Below are positions 35,026 to 43,609 of a stretch of 44,571 nucleotides of DNA, piece by piece. Both the position numbers and the translations under genes were made by a program. The notes under the pieces are model-generated. The model did not search any database. It saw only the letters and a list, made by a program, of their open reading frames with translations, and was not told the origin of the DNA. Positions within the stretch are counted from its first letter, which is position 1; the number at the start of each line of letters is the position of its first letter. The stretch spans positions 1 to 44,571 of the forward strand of contig VMSZ01000074.1 in the NCBI GenBank assembly GCA_013791885.1. The letters run 5' to 3'. This stretch comes from Sulfurimonas sp. (GTDB taxonomy: Bacteria; Campylobacterota; Campylobacteria; Campylobacterales; Sulfurimonadaceae).

Positions 35026-37331
35026 TATAAAATCTCACGCATCCCTTTACTGTTTGGAGAGGAGAGAACACCCTCAGATTCAAGCTGTTCTATTACCCTT
35101 GCTGAGCGATTATAGCCTATTTGAAGTTTTCTTTGCAAGTATGAAATAGATGTTTTTCTGTCGGACAAAATAACACTTCGTGCTTCGTTGTACAAAGGAT
35201 CAAGCTCTTCATAAATTTCTCTTGAAGAGCCCATGTCATCACTCTCTTCTGTCAGAAAGCTTTTGTCATAATTTGGAGCTCTTTGAGACTTAATGAAGTC
35301 AACTATTTTTTCTATCTCTTCTTCTGTACTCCACGGAGCGTGAAGTCGTACAAGCCCGGTTGCTCCCGGAGGTGTAAAAAGCATATCACCACGCCCAAGA
35401 AGTGACTCAGCACCTTGTTGGTCTAGAATAATCTTACTGTCAACTTTTTGCCCTACTCTATACGATATACGAGAAGGAAGATTCGCTTTAATAAGTCCCG
35501 TTACAACATCTACAGACGGTCTTTGCGTTGCAACGATTAAGTGAATGCCAGAAGCTCTCGCCATCTGTGCCAAACGCCCGATAGAATGTTCCACTTCTTT
35601 TCCGCTTGTCATCATAAGGTCGGCTAACTCGTCAATAATTACAACAATGTAAGGGAGATGTTCTCCACCCTCGCGTTTTACTTTTTCATTGTAATTTTCT
35701 ATGTTTTTTGTTCGCGTTTCACTCATACGTTCGTATCTGCGTTCCATCTCCATAACCATATTTGCAAGTGCGACTATGGCTTGTTTTGGTTTTGTGATGA
35801 CAGGTGTTAAGAGATGTGGAATGTCATTATAGATAGAAAATTCCAACATTTTAGGGTCTATCATAAGAAGTCTCAGCTGATCTGGAGAATTTTTGTAAAG
35901 CAATGAAAGAATCATTGCGTTTATACCGACACTTTTCCCGCTTCCAGTTGTTCCCGCTATAAGCAAGTGAGGAAGTTTTTTAAGGTCTGTAATGAACGGC
36001 TTGCCAACAATATCTTTTCCAAGAGCAAGTGTCAGCGGAGATTTTGACTCTTTAAAAAGTTTTGAATCAAGCAAATCTCTCAAAAAGATTGTATCTACCG
36101 TGTCATTAGGGATTTCAATACCAACCACATCTTTTCCCGGAATTGGTGCTTGAATACGGATAGTTTCAGCACTGAGAGCCATTGCTAAATCGTCTTGAAG
36201 ATTTAAAATTTTACTTACTTTTACATTTGCAGCCGGTTTAAACTCAAAAGTTGAGACGACAGGACCGGCATAAGTGCGTACAACATCGCCGTCTATTTTA
36301 AAATGCGCAAGTTTTTCAATAAGGTAACGGATTTTATCATCCACTTCATTTTCGTCTACGCTATGGGAAGTTGCATCGGGCATTTGTAAAAATTTAACAG
36401 AAGGCAGAGTAAAGTTTTTTGGCTTCTCAACCTCTCCTTTTTCTATGTCTTCAAGAAGTTTGGCATTTTCTTCAAGTTCATCAATAATGATTGCGTTTTT
36501 CTGTTCTTTTACTTTGGCAGCTAATTCGACAATACTTTGTTTCTTTTCCTCTTTAATGAGTTCTGGCTCTTCAAATATAGCTTCTTCCTCAATTTTTGAC
36601 GAAAGTTCTTCATTTCTAAGATAAGACGGCTTATCTATCTCTTCTTCAAAAAGTGTTGCCTGAACTGGTTTTACCTGTGCTTCTGTTTTTTTTGGAGCTT
36701 CCTCTTTTTTAGGAAGCTCTTTCTTTTTTATGGCTGTTTCTTTATACGCAGTTGTTGGCCGTGCAGGAGTAAAAGTAAAAAAGTCTTTATTTGGCAAAGC
36801 ATTTTTAAGGAAACTTCCAACAATATGCAGCAGTTCTGAACTGCTTTTATCTAAAATGATTACAACTGAAACAAGGGTGATAATGAGCCAAAATACCCAC
36901 AGACCGAAAACACCAATAAAAGGAGCAAGAAAATCAACAAAATCTGCACCGATTTTACCTCTGAAGTCATCTTGCACAAGAAGCGCCTGCGCTAAAAGAA
37001 TAGAGAACAAAAACAAAAATACAACAAGAGTTACTTCAGCTTTTCTCTGGTTTAACCTGCTGTCTTTGTAGAAAAAATATAAAGGAGCTAAAAGACCAAA
37101 AATATAAATATAGGAAACGTAACCAAAATAGTGGTGGTTGTAACTTGCAAAGAGAGTGCCGTAACTTCCCATCAGGGAACTTTCTCCAAAAATAGTAGAT
37201 GCGCCCAAGTATATCAAAACGCCAAAAAATATAATAAATAGAGTTTCTTTCAAACTTTCATGCCTTAAAATAGATGTTAAATAGTATGGGAAGTATAGCC
37301 AAAAATGTTCCACAAAGGACTTTTTTGGCAT
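35025..37331 (-). CDS. ftsK: DNA translocase FtsK
   Basis: FtsK pumps chromosome ends through the division septum and activates dimer resolution. The 768-aa protein has four to five N-terminal membrane helices (residues ~25-165), a charged Lys/Glu-rich linker to ~290 and the RecA-like motor with Walker A GTTGSGKS and Walker B VIIDELADL. The C-terminal gamma winged helix (SISYLQRKLQIGYNRSARVIE) reads KOPS sites. The ATG has no clear ribosome binding site; it lies 23 bases after flgL. Confidence 0.96.
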   Translation of the reverse strand: MPKKSFVEHFWLYFPYYLTSILRHESLKETLFIIFFGVLIYLGASTIFGESSLMGSYGTLFASYNHHYFGYVSYIYIFGLLAPLYFFYKDSRLNQRKAEVTLVVFLFLFSILLAQALLVQDDFRGKIGADFVDFLAPFIGVFGLWVFWLIITLVSVVIILDKSSSELLHIVGSFLKNALPNKDFFTFTPARPTTAYKETAIKKKELPKKEEAPKKTEAQVKPVQATLFEEEIDKPSYLRNEELSSKIEEEAIFEEPELIKEEKKQSIVELAAKVKEQKNAIIIDELEENAKLLEDIEKGEVEKPKNFTLPSVKFLQMPDATSHSVDENEVDDKIRYLIEKLAHFKIDGDVVRTYAGPVVSTFEFKPAANVKVSKILNLQDDLAMALSAETIRIQAPIPGKDVVGIEIPNDTVDTIFLRDLLDSKLFKESKSPLTLALGKDIVGKPFITDLKKLPHLLIAGTTGSGKSVGINAMILSLLYKNSPDQLRLLMIDPKMLEFSIYNDIPHLLTPVITKPKQAIVALANMVMEMERRYERMSETRTKNIENYNEKVKREGGEHLPYIVVIIDELADLMMTSGKEVEHSIGRLAQMARASGIHLIVATQRPSVDVVTGLIKANLPSRISYRVGQKVDSKIILDQQGAESLLGRGDMLFTPPGATGLVRLHAPWSTEEEIEKIVDFIKSQRAPNYDKSFLTEESDDMGSSREIYEELDPLYNEARSVILSDRKTSISYLQRKLQIGYNRSARVIEQLESEGVLSSPNSKGMREIL

Positions 37332-37354
37332 TTTGCAATATTAAAAATGAAGAT

Positions 37355-39451
37355 TTATAAATAGTTTACCAAACTTAATTTTGAGACTTTTCCTACAGTT
37401 GAGAGCATAGCTTCATAATTAAGTGAAAGCTGTGCCAATTGAAGTGAAGCCTCCGCAAAATCGGTATCTATAACTGAAGAACGTAAAGTCATTGTGTTTA
37501 TTTCCAATACAGAAGTTCTATCGAGTGCATTAGACAGTGCATTAGACTGTGCACCTACTTTTGTGTGTGATCTCGTTACATGATCTTGAAGATCATCTAT
37601 CATTGCAATAGCGTTTTGTATTCCAACATTTCTAGCATCACCCTTTGTCCCATCTGGATATTCTTTTTGGCCTTCAACAGCACGTATTATTTCATCAATA
37701 GCTTTAAAAAAATCAGTTTTTGGATCACGTATTGTAAGAGCATTATTTGCATTAAATCCCATCACAGATGAATCTCCGCCAAAAGTTCCACTATTTGAAT
37801 CAAAAAGAGCTATAGCAGCCTTCGTATTGCTTGATGTTGCATCTGAAAATTGAATTTTACCATCATAACTAAGAGTAGTTTGTGCCGAAAATATTGAACT
37901 AGCTATGGATGCATCATATGCAGAAGAAGTATTTACTGATGGAACATTTCCGCTTACTGCCATATTAACAACATCCATTAGTTGTTGATACGTCATATCG
38001 TCTGCGTTTACAGGCAGCCGAACAGGGCTACTCATATCAAAAATACTAAGATTTGTAGTACCCCCGTCTAAAGAAAAGGTAGAACCGCCATTTGCCGTAT
38101 TTTTGAAATCTATCTGCACATCAAACGCAGCACCTGTTATAGTTGTGCCAACGAGTTTAAATTGCGTTCCATCAAGAGTTCCGGCATTTCCCTGAGATAA
38201 ATCTGCTACTTCTGAAATTTTTGTAGAAGACGTTGCAAAAGCATTTCCATCCTTAAGTACCTGAGATACATTTGAAGAAAGCTTGGAGCCATTTTTAGCG
38301 AACTCTGTTCTATCATACAACAACCCTTCTATATTGCTTGCGGCACCATTTGCAGGTGTGAACGATGATTTTACAAATTCTTTTACATATAAACCGTTTG
38401 GAACACCTGTAGGGTTTATAATTTCAACAAAATTTGTTTCTCCGATATCTAAAGAGTCTATATTCACAACATTGGCCGCGCCCGCACCACTGAAATCAAC
38501 AGCTCCAACTAAATGGAAGTCCAATTTACTTGAACCCTTCATTTTGTCTTGAACAACTATTTCCCCTCTGTCGTTCATGCTTACATTCACTAATTTTAAA
38601 TTAGCCGTATTTCCGTAAGCTTCACCGATTGTATTTAAAAGTTCATCTACCTTTTGATTATCACTCATTGGGGGTATTGCAAGATTAAAGGTACTCCCGT
38701 CACTTTTTGTTCCACGAAGATAAAAATAATAATCATTTGCGGGAGTTGTGCTGTTATCGATATCGCCCATCAAGTCACGAATACTATTTTCTGATGTCAT
38801 ATATGCATCTGCCCCTAAAACAGACACATCGGTAAAGTCTGGATATTTAGCACTTAAATTAAAATTTTGAACATTGCTTGTAACTTCTCGTTTGACACTT
38901 ACGTCTTCACCTAAGAAAAGTTCTGCTCCGCTAAGATTGTACTGCTGTTGTGCCTGTGAACCTAAAAAGGCTTTCAAAGATCCGTCATTTCCATTATAAA
39001 TGCCATCATCACCGATAGGTTTTGTATCAACTGCTGAACCGGAGAAAAGAAACTGCCCGTTTATAGAAGTATTGGCAAGATTTTTAAGATGTTTTTCAAG
39101 GCCCCTTAACTCACTAGCAATTGCACCGAGAGAAGTTGTACTGTGAGCAGCACTCGCTGAACTTACCAAAAGTGCTTTTACCCTATCTAAAGAAGTTCCA
39201 AAGTCATTTAAAACAACATCTGTCTGATTAGAAACTTTATACCCGCTATCAACACTTTTTTTTATTTGCCCTAAAGTGGTCATTTCATTGTCAAGCTGCA
39301 TAGTTTGAGCAAATGTTGCAACATCTTCATTCGCATACTGTATTTTCAACCCTGAAGCTATCTGTTTGTTTACATCAAAAAGTTTACTGTTTAATTTCGT
39401 ATTGTTACTTCCAAAAAGGTTCTCATAATACATACTCGATGTTACTCGCAT
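37355..39451 (-). CDS. flgL: Flagellar hook-associated protein 3 (FlgL)
   Basis: FlgL forms the junction between hook and filament. The conserved termini, which form the paired coiled-coil D0/D1 domains, are clear: MRVTSSMYYENL...NKQIASGLKI at the start, and VLEINTMTLRSSVIDTDFAEASLQLAQL at the end (shown in part). The ~400-residue middle is a beta-rich, variable surface region. At 698 aa it is more than twice the E. coli size but normal for Campylobacterota. The ATG at 39451 has GGAG upstream; an in-frame TTG at 39466 lies before the site. A sigma-54 promoter precedes it. Confidence 0.92.
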   Translation of the reverse strand: MRVTSSMYYENLFGSNNTKLNSKLFDVNKQIASGLKIQYANEDVATFAQTMQLDNEMTTLGQIKKSVDSGYKVSNQTDVVLNDFGTSLDRVKALLVSSASAAHSTTSLGAIASELRGLEKHLKNLANTSINGQFLFSGSAVDTKPIGDDGIYNGNDGSLKAFLGSQAQQQYNLSGAELFLGEDVSVKREVTSNVQNFNLSAKYPDFTDVSVLGADAYMTSENSIRDLMGDIDNSTTPANDYYFYLRGTKSDGSTFNLAIPPMSDNQKVDELLNTIGEAYGNTANLKLVNVSMNDRGEIVVQDKMKGSSKLDFHLVGAVDFSGAGAANVVNIDSLDIGETNFVEIINPTGVPNGLYVKEFVKSSFTPANGAASNIEGLLYDRTEFAKNGSKLSSNVSQVLKDGNAFATSSTKISEVADLSQGNAGTLDGTQFKLVGTTITGAAFDVQIDFKNTANGGSTFSLDGGTTNLSIFDMSSPVRLPVNADDMTYQQLMDVVNMAVSGNVPSVNTSSAYDASIASSIFSAQTTLSYDGKIQFSDATSSNTKAAIALFDSNSGTFGGDSSVMGFNANNALTIRDPKTDFFKAIDEIIRAVEGQKEYPDGTKGDARNVGIQNAIAMIDDLQDHVTRSHTKVGAQSNALSNALDRTSVLEINTMTLRSSVIDTDFAEASLQLAQLSLNYEAMLSTVGKVSKLSLVNYL

Positions 39452-39490
39452 AATACATCTCCGCAAATCGTTTAATTTCTTTTATTTTCT

Positions 39491-39506
39491 AGCAATAAAA
39501 GTTCCA
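39491..39506 (-). promoter_or_regulatory. Sigma-54 (RpoN) promoter of flgL
   Basis: On the minus strand TGGAACTTTTATTGCT: GG and GC are separated by exactly 10 bases, matching the -24/-12 consensus TGGCAC-N5-TTGCW except one base. Transcription would start near 39480, leaving a ~29-base leader. RpoN control of rod and hook genes is established in Campylobacter and Helicobacter. Confidence 0.75.
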
Positions 39507-39570
39507 TACCTCTAAATCGTCCAAACGTTATTTACTTTTAAGTATTAACTCACTATTATTTCACTTCTTT

Positions 39571-39654
39571 GCCAGAGTGGTGGAATGGTATACACGTCCG
39601 ATTCAAAATCGGATGCCGCGAGGCTTAGGGGTTCGAATCCCCTCTCTGGTACCA
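39571..39654 (+). tRNA. tRNA-Leu (anticodon CAA)
   Basis: The acceptor GCCAGAG pairs with CTCTGGT. The anticodon stem TCCGA/TCGGA encloses a loop with CAA at positions 34-36. A class II variable arm (TGCCGCGAGGCT), the T-arm GGGGTTCGAATCCCC and an encoded CCA complete the 84-nt gene. It lies between divergent flgL and flgA. Confidence 0.97.
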
Positions 39655-39747
39655 CAAAGATTTAAATCCTTCTAACAAAAACTTTCTATAAACTACTGAC
39701 AAACATAATCAATATATTAGATATTTTTCCGACAAAAAACTCTGATT

Positions 39748-39776
39748 TTGGGTTCTTATACAAAAAATGTTAGAAT
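39748..39776 (+). promoter_or_regulatory. Sigma-70-type promoter of the flgA-hisS operon
   Basis: TTGGGT (39748-39753) and TAGAAT (39771-39776) with an ideal 17-base spacer. The predicted start near 39783 leaves a leader of about 22 bases to the flgA ATG. Confidence 0.65.
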
Positions 39777-39804
39777 AAGCGAAATTATAGACTAAGCGAT
39801 ATTG

Positions 39805-40674
39805 ATGACACTGAAAATTCTGTTTCTCTTTTTATTCTCCATAAAACTAATTGCAGGTACTGAACTTAAAAATGAATATTATGTCGAGTCTGAAGAAATA
39901 AGACTCTCAAGCATTTTTCCTGCAACTACAAATGATGCCCTGCTCTTTCAAATAACCCAAGGCAGATACACAAAAAGAGTTCAGGCCAAGGAACTGATAG
40001 CTCTGCTTGATTCATACGGCTACAAAGACCTTGAATCTAAAAATGAATATATCCAATTTACCAAGCAGGCACCGCTTGATTTCAAAGCAATAGAAGAAGA
40101 GCTAAAAACACTTTACAGGCAACGCTACAAGCAGATTAAAATTCAAAGCATAGAAATCCATCCGAGGGGTTATCTGGATACTTTACCGCAAGAATACACG
40201 CTTGGCATGCAGTCAAAGAGTCACCTAAAGCGCCAGGGAACTTTCTATATTAAAACAAAGCAGAGTAAAAAAATATTTTTTGATTTCAACATAAACGCAA
40301 CAATCGATGTCTATTTTGCACGTGAGGATATTAAAAGAAATACGGAACTCTCTGCTATAAACACCATAAAAAAGAGTATAATTCTCGACAAATTTCGAGC
40401 CCAGCCACTCCAAAATGTAACAAGTGGCACTGTACAAAGTAAGCAGAACATCAAAAAAAATACTCTTTTAACATCAAGGGATATTGTAGAATTGCAGCTT
40501 GTACGAAGAGGTGAGAGCGTCAGCGTTTTACTTGAAAAGGATAATATGTCCATCTCTTTTTCTGCTGAGGCACTTGAAGATGGTGTTTATGAACAGATTA
40601 TTGAAGTTCAGCAGCAAAACGGCACAAAAATAAAAATAAAAGTTACGGGTAAAAACAGAGGAGAAGTGATTTGA
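39805..40674 (+). CDS. flgA: Flagellar basal body P-ring formation protein FlgA
   Basis: A periplasmic chaperone for assembly of the FlgI P-ring. The 289-aa protein begins with a Sec signal (MTLKILFLFLFSIKLIAG). A SAF-like region in the C-terminal half (VYFAREDIKRNTEL...KSIILDKFRAQPLQNVTSGTV; shown in part) and the closing VLLEKDNMSISFSAEALEDG segment fit ChapFlgA. The ATG at 39805 directly follows an alternative TTG. It heads an operon otherwise made of housekeeping genes, and the ubiX start overlaps its stop. Confidence 0.85.
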   Translation: MTLKILFLFLFSIKLIAGTELKNEYYVESEEIRLSSIFPATTNDALLFQITQGRYTKRVQAKELIALLDSYGYKDLESKNEYIQFTKQAPLDFKAIEEELKTLYRQRYKQIKIQSIEIHPRGYLDTLPQEYTLGMQSKSHLKRQGTFYIKTKQSKKIFFDFNINATIDVYFAREDIKRNTELSAINTIKKSIILDKFRAQPLQNVTSGTVQSKQNIKKNTLLTSRDIVELQLVRRGESVSVLLEKDNMSISFSAEALEDGVYEQIIEVQQQNGTKIKIKVTGKNRGEVI

Positions 40675-41192
40675 AAATAGTTGTGGCAACAAGTGGAGCA
40701 AGCGGTGTAAACCTTGGTCTCAAAACACTTGAACTTCTTCCCGACTCTGTAGAGAAACACTTCATTATGTCAAAAAATTCTCAGATAGTACTGCATAAAG
40801 AGATGAAAAATATCACCACACATAACAACGACAATATCGCTGCAAGTATCGCCTCAGGCTCTTTTGGTGTAGATGCCATGATAATTGCCCCTTGCAGTAT
40901 GAACACCCTCGCAAAAATTGCCTGTGGTATTTCTGACAATCTTATTACAAGATGCGCAAGCGTCATGATAAAAGAGCACAAAAAACTCATTTTAGCTCCA
41001 AGAGAGATGCCTTTTTCTGCTATTTCCCTTGAAAACATGCACAAACTTGCTTCGCTTGGAATTATCATAGCGCCCCCCGTTATGGCGTATTATTCCGAAC
41101 AACAGACACTCGATGAGATGGAGAATTTTATTATCGGCAAGTGGTTTGACTTGCTTGGAATAGAAAATAATTTATATAAAAGATGGAAATAA
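40671..41192 (+). CDS. ubiX: Flavin prenyltransferase UbiX
   Basis: UbiX makes prenylated FMN, the cofactor for UbiD-type decarboxylases used in quinone and aromatic acid metabolism. The FMN-binding ATSGASG motif lies at residues 6-12, and the PCSMNTLAKIACGISDNL region is diagnostic; 173 aa. The start is TTG, overlapping the flgA stop by 4 bases, with AGGAGA 7 bases upstream. No later start would keep the first strand. No ubiD-like gene is in the window. Confidence 0.92.
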   Translation: MKIVVATSGASGVNLGLKTLELLPDSVEKHFIMSKNSQIVLHKEMKNITTHNNDNIAASIASGSFGVDAMIIAPCSMNTLAKIACGISDNLITRCASVMIKEHKKLILAPREMPFSAISLENMHKLASLGIIIAPPVMAYYSEQQTLDEMENFIIGKWFDLLGIENNLYKRWK

Positions 41193-41231
41193 TATTGATA
41201 AGAATTAAAACTCAATACAAGAAGGCAATAA

Positions 41232-41732
41232 ATGTCAACTGGTAAAAAAATTGCACTTTATCCGGGAACTTTCGATCCTATTACAAACGGACATTTTGAC
41301 ATTATAGAAAGAGCGCTCAGTCTTTTTGATGAAGTAATCATTGCTGTTGCCATATCTGCGGATAAAAAACCTATGTTCACGCTTGATGAGCGTATTATGA
41401 TGGCAAATGAGGCAACTAAACATTTACAAAATGTCAGAGTCTTGGGCTTTGATAACTTAACAGTTGAATTAGCAAAAACTCATGATGCGAGTATTCTGAT
41501 TCGCGGACTTCGTGCTGTAAGCGATTTTGAATATGAGTTACAGCTTGGTTATCTTAACAACTCTCTTGATGACACAATTGAAACAGTTTACCTTATGCCA
41601 AAACTCCAACATGCGTTTATAAGCTCTTCAATCGTACGAAATCTTTTAAAATTTAATGCCAAAACAGAGCACCTTCTTCCTGCAGAAGTACAAAAAATCA
41701 TTGGAAGTATGACTTCATGTACGTTGCAATAG
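41232..41732 (+). CDS. coaD: Phosphopantetheine adenylyltransferase CoaD
   Basis: It transfers AMP to 4'-phosphopantetheine, the penultimate step of coenzyme A synthesis. The nucleotidyltransferase motif TNGH is at residues ~18-21 (PGTFDPITNGHFDII), with RGLRAVSDFEYE and the C-terminal ISSS motif. At 166 aa it is normal. AAGG precedes the ATG. Its 3' end overlaps tmk by 16 bases. Confidence 0.96.
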   Translation: MSTGKKIALYPGTFDPITNGHFDIIERALSLFDEVIIAVAISADKKPMFTLDERIMMANEATKHLQNVRVLGFDNLTVELAKTHDASILIRGLRAVSDFEYELQLGYLNNSLDDTIETVYLMPKLQHAFISSSIVRNLLKFNAKTEHLLPAEVQKIIGSMTSCTLQ

Positions 41733-42301
41733 AAGGCATAGATACGGCCGGTAAAAGTACGCAGATAGCTGCTTTGACTGAGCATTTTCCAAACGCAGTC
41801 ATCACAAAAGAACCCGGTGGCACTGAGCTTGGCAAAGAGATACGTGAGATAGTTTTAGGTGCAAAAGCTAAAAGCAAAAAAGCGGAATTTCTACTTTTTT
41901 TGGCTGACCGGGCTGAGCATATAAAAGAAGTTGTCCAACCAAATACAGGTAAGATGATAATCTCAGACAGAAGTGCCGTCAGCGGAGTCGCTTACGCTCT
42001 TATACAAGGTGAAATAGGAAAAAGTGATTTAGTCTCATTGAATAATTTCGCAACAAACTGTACTTATCCTGAGAAAGTTTTTTTGCTGCGTTTGACACAA
42101 GAAGAATTGGAGTTTAGACTCTCACAAAAAGAACTCGACGGCATTGAGCTTCGTGGAAGTGAATATTTGCTGAATATACAAAACGCCATCATAGAAGCTG
42201 CAGAACTTCTCAAAATTGAGCTTATAGAAATAGATGCGACACAAGACAGAGAGACCATAACACAACAAATACTAAACAATATGAAGGATAGAAATGATTA
42301 G
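41717..42301 (+). CDS. tmk: Thymidylate kinase
   Basis: It phosphorylates dTMP to dTDP. The P-loop reads EGIDTAGKST at residues 6-15; most family members have DGAGK, so Thr-Ala replaces the usual Gly-Ala pair. The SDRSAVSGVAYA segment matches the DR/Y motif, and the LID region is short; 194 aa. It overlaps coaD at its start and hisS at its end, so the three are tightly coupled. Confidence 0.95.
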   Translation: MYVAIEGIDTAGKSTQIAALTEHFPNAVITKEPGGTELGKEIREIVLGAKAKSKKAEFLLFLADRAEHIKEVVQPNTGKMIISDRSAVSGVAYALIQGEIGKSDLVSLNNFATNCTYPEKVFLLRLTQEELEFRLSQKELDGIELRGSEYLLNIQNAIIEAAELLKIELIEIDATQDRETITQQILNNMKDRND

Positions 42302-43505
42302 CTCGTTACGAGGAATGAACGATATTTTAGCTGAGGATTATGAAAGGTTTACCTACTTTATAAACACTGCCACAGAAGTGGCAAAAAAATATGGTTTTCA
42401 CTTTATACAAACTCCCCTTTTGGAAGAAACGGCGCTTTTTAAACGCAGTGTCGGCGAATCAAGCGACATAGTCGGAAAAGAGATGTACCAGTTTATAGAT
42501 AAAGGTGAAAATGATGTCTGTCTTCGTCCTGAGGGAACAGCAGGTGTTGTGCGTGCCTTTGTACAGAAGAAACTTGATAAAGCTGGAGGCACTCATAGAT
42601 TTTATTATCACGGGCCGATGTTTCGTTATGAGAGACCTCAAAAAGGCCGTCTAAGACAGTTTCATCAGTTTGGAGTTGAGAGTTTCGGAGTAGACAGCGT
42701 TTATGAAGACGCAAGTATGATTATGATGGCAAGTGACATTTTAAAAGCCCTTGGCATAGGCTACAGACTGCAACTCAACTCTTTGGGTGATCAAAACTGT
42801 ATGCCTGCGTATCGTCATAATCTCATCAACTTTATTGAAAGTTGCGAAGATGAGATATGTGAAGATTGTCAGAGAAGAAAAATCACAAACCCTATCCGAG
42901 TTTTAGACTGTAAAAATGAAAAATGCCAAAGTTTGTACGTAAACGCACCGAAACTATTGGACAATCTTTGCGCGGGTTGCCAGAGTGATTTTGATAAACT
43001 CAAAATAATTTTGGATCAAAATGATATTAAATATGAAATAGACACAAATCTTGTACGCGGACTAGATTATTATTCAAAGACTGCGTTTGAATTTGTAAGT
43101 GACAACATAGGTTCTCAAAGTGCTATAACAGGTGGCGGACGTTATGACAGACTTGTAGAATTTTTGGATGGAAAAGCAACTCCTGCTGTTGGTTTTGCTA
43201 TGGGAATTGAGCGTTTAATGGAACTTATCGTTATGCCGGAAGTTAAACGCGAAGGCTATTATTTGGGTGCTATGGATGACGAAGCCATAGACATTGTTGT
43301 AGGGCTGGCTCACAAAAAAAGACAAAACGAAAAGGTCAATGTCGAGTACAAATCTAAAAACCTCAAAAACCATCTCAAAGGCGCAGACAAGGTAAACGCA
43401 AGATTCTGCTGCGTTATCGGGACAAACGAGATGAATGAGGGCACTATCTGGGTGAAAGATTTAGAAAACAAAACAGAAGAAATAATTAAAATGGAAGCAT
43501 TTTAA
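42294..43505 (+). CDS. hisS: Histidyl-tRNA synthetase
   Basis: A class II synthetase of 403 aa. Motif 2 (FRYERPQKGRLRQFHQFG), the histidine signatures LVRGLDYYSKT and the motif 3 region GFAMGIERL are present. An insertion with several cysteines (CEDCQRR, CKNEKC, CAGC) lies at about residues 182-230 and probably binds zinc. The short C-terminal anticodon-binding domain follows. AAGGA precedes the ATG, which overlaps the tmk stop by 8 bases. Confidence 0.96.
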   Translation: MISSLRGMNDILAEDYERFTYFINTATEVAKKYGFHFIQTPLLEETALFKRSVGESSDIVGKEMYQFIDKGENDVCLRPEGTAGVVRAFVQKKLDKAGGTHRFYYHGPMFRYERPQKGRLRQFHQFGVESFGVDSVYEDASMIMMASDILKALGIGYRLQLNSLGDQNCMPAYRHNLINFIESCEDEICEDCQRRKITNPIRVLDCKNEKCQSLYVNAPKLLDNLCAGCQSDFDKLKIILDQNDIKYEIDTNLVRGLDYYSKTAFEFVSDNIGSQSAITGGGRYDRLVEFLDGKATPAVGFAMGIERLMELIVMPEVKREGYYLGAMDDEAIDIVVGLAHKKRQNEKVNVEYKSKNLKNHLKGADKVNARFCCVIGTNEMNEGTIWVKDLENKTEEIIKMEAF

Positions 43506-43609
43506 TTGAGTAAATTCAATATGTCTGTATTGTCTTGTAACCAACATAGTATAAACTGTGTTGAAGTTCAAAAACATTTTCATTCAAAACTATATTTATA
43601 AGGAAAAAT

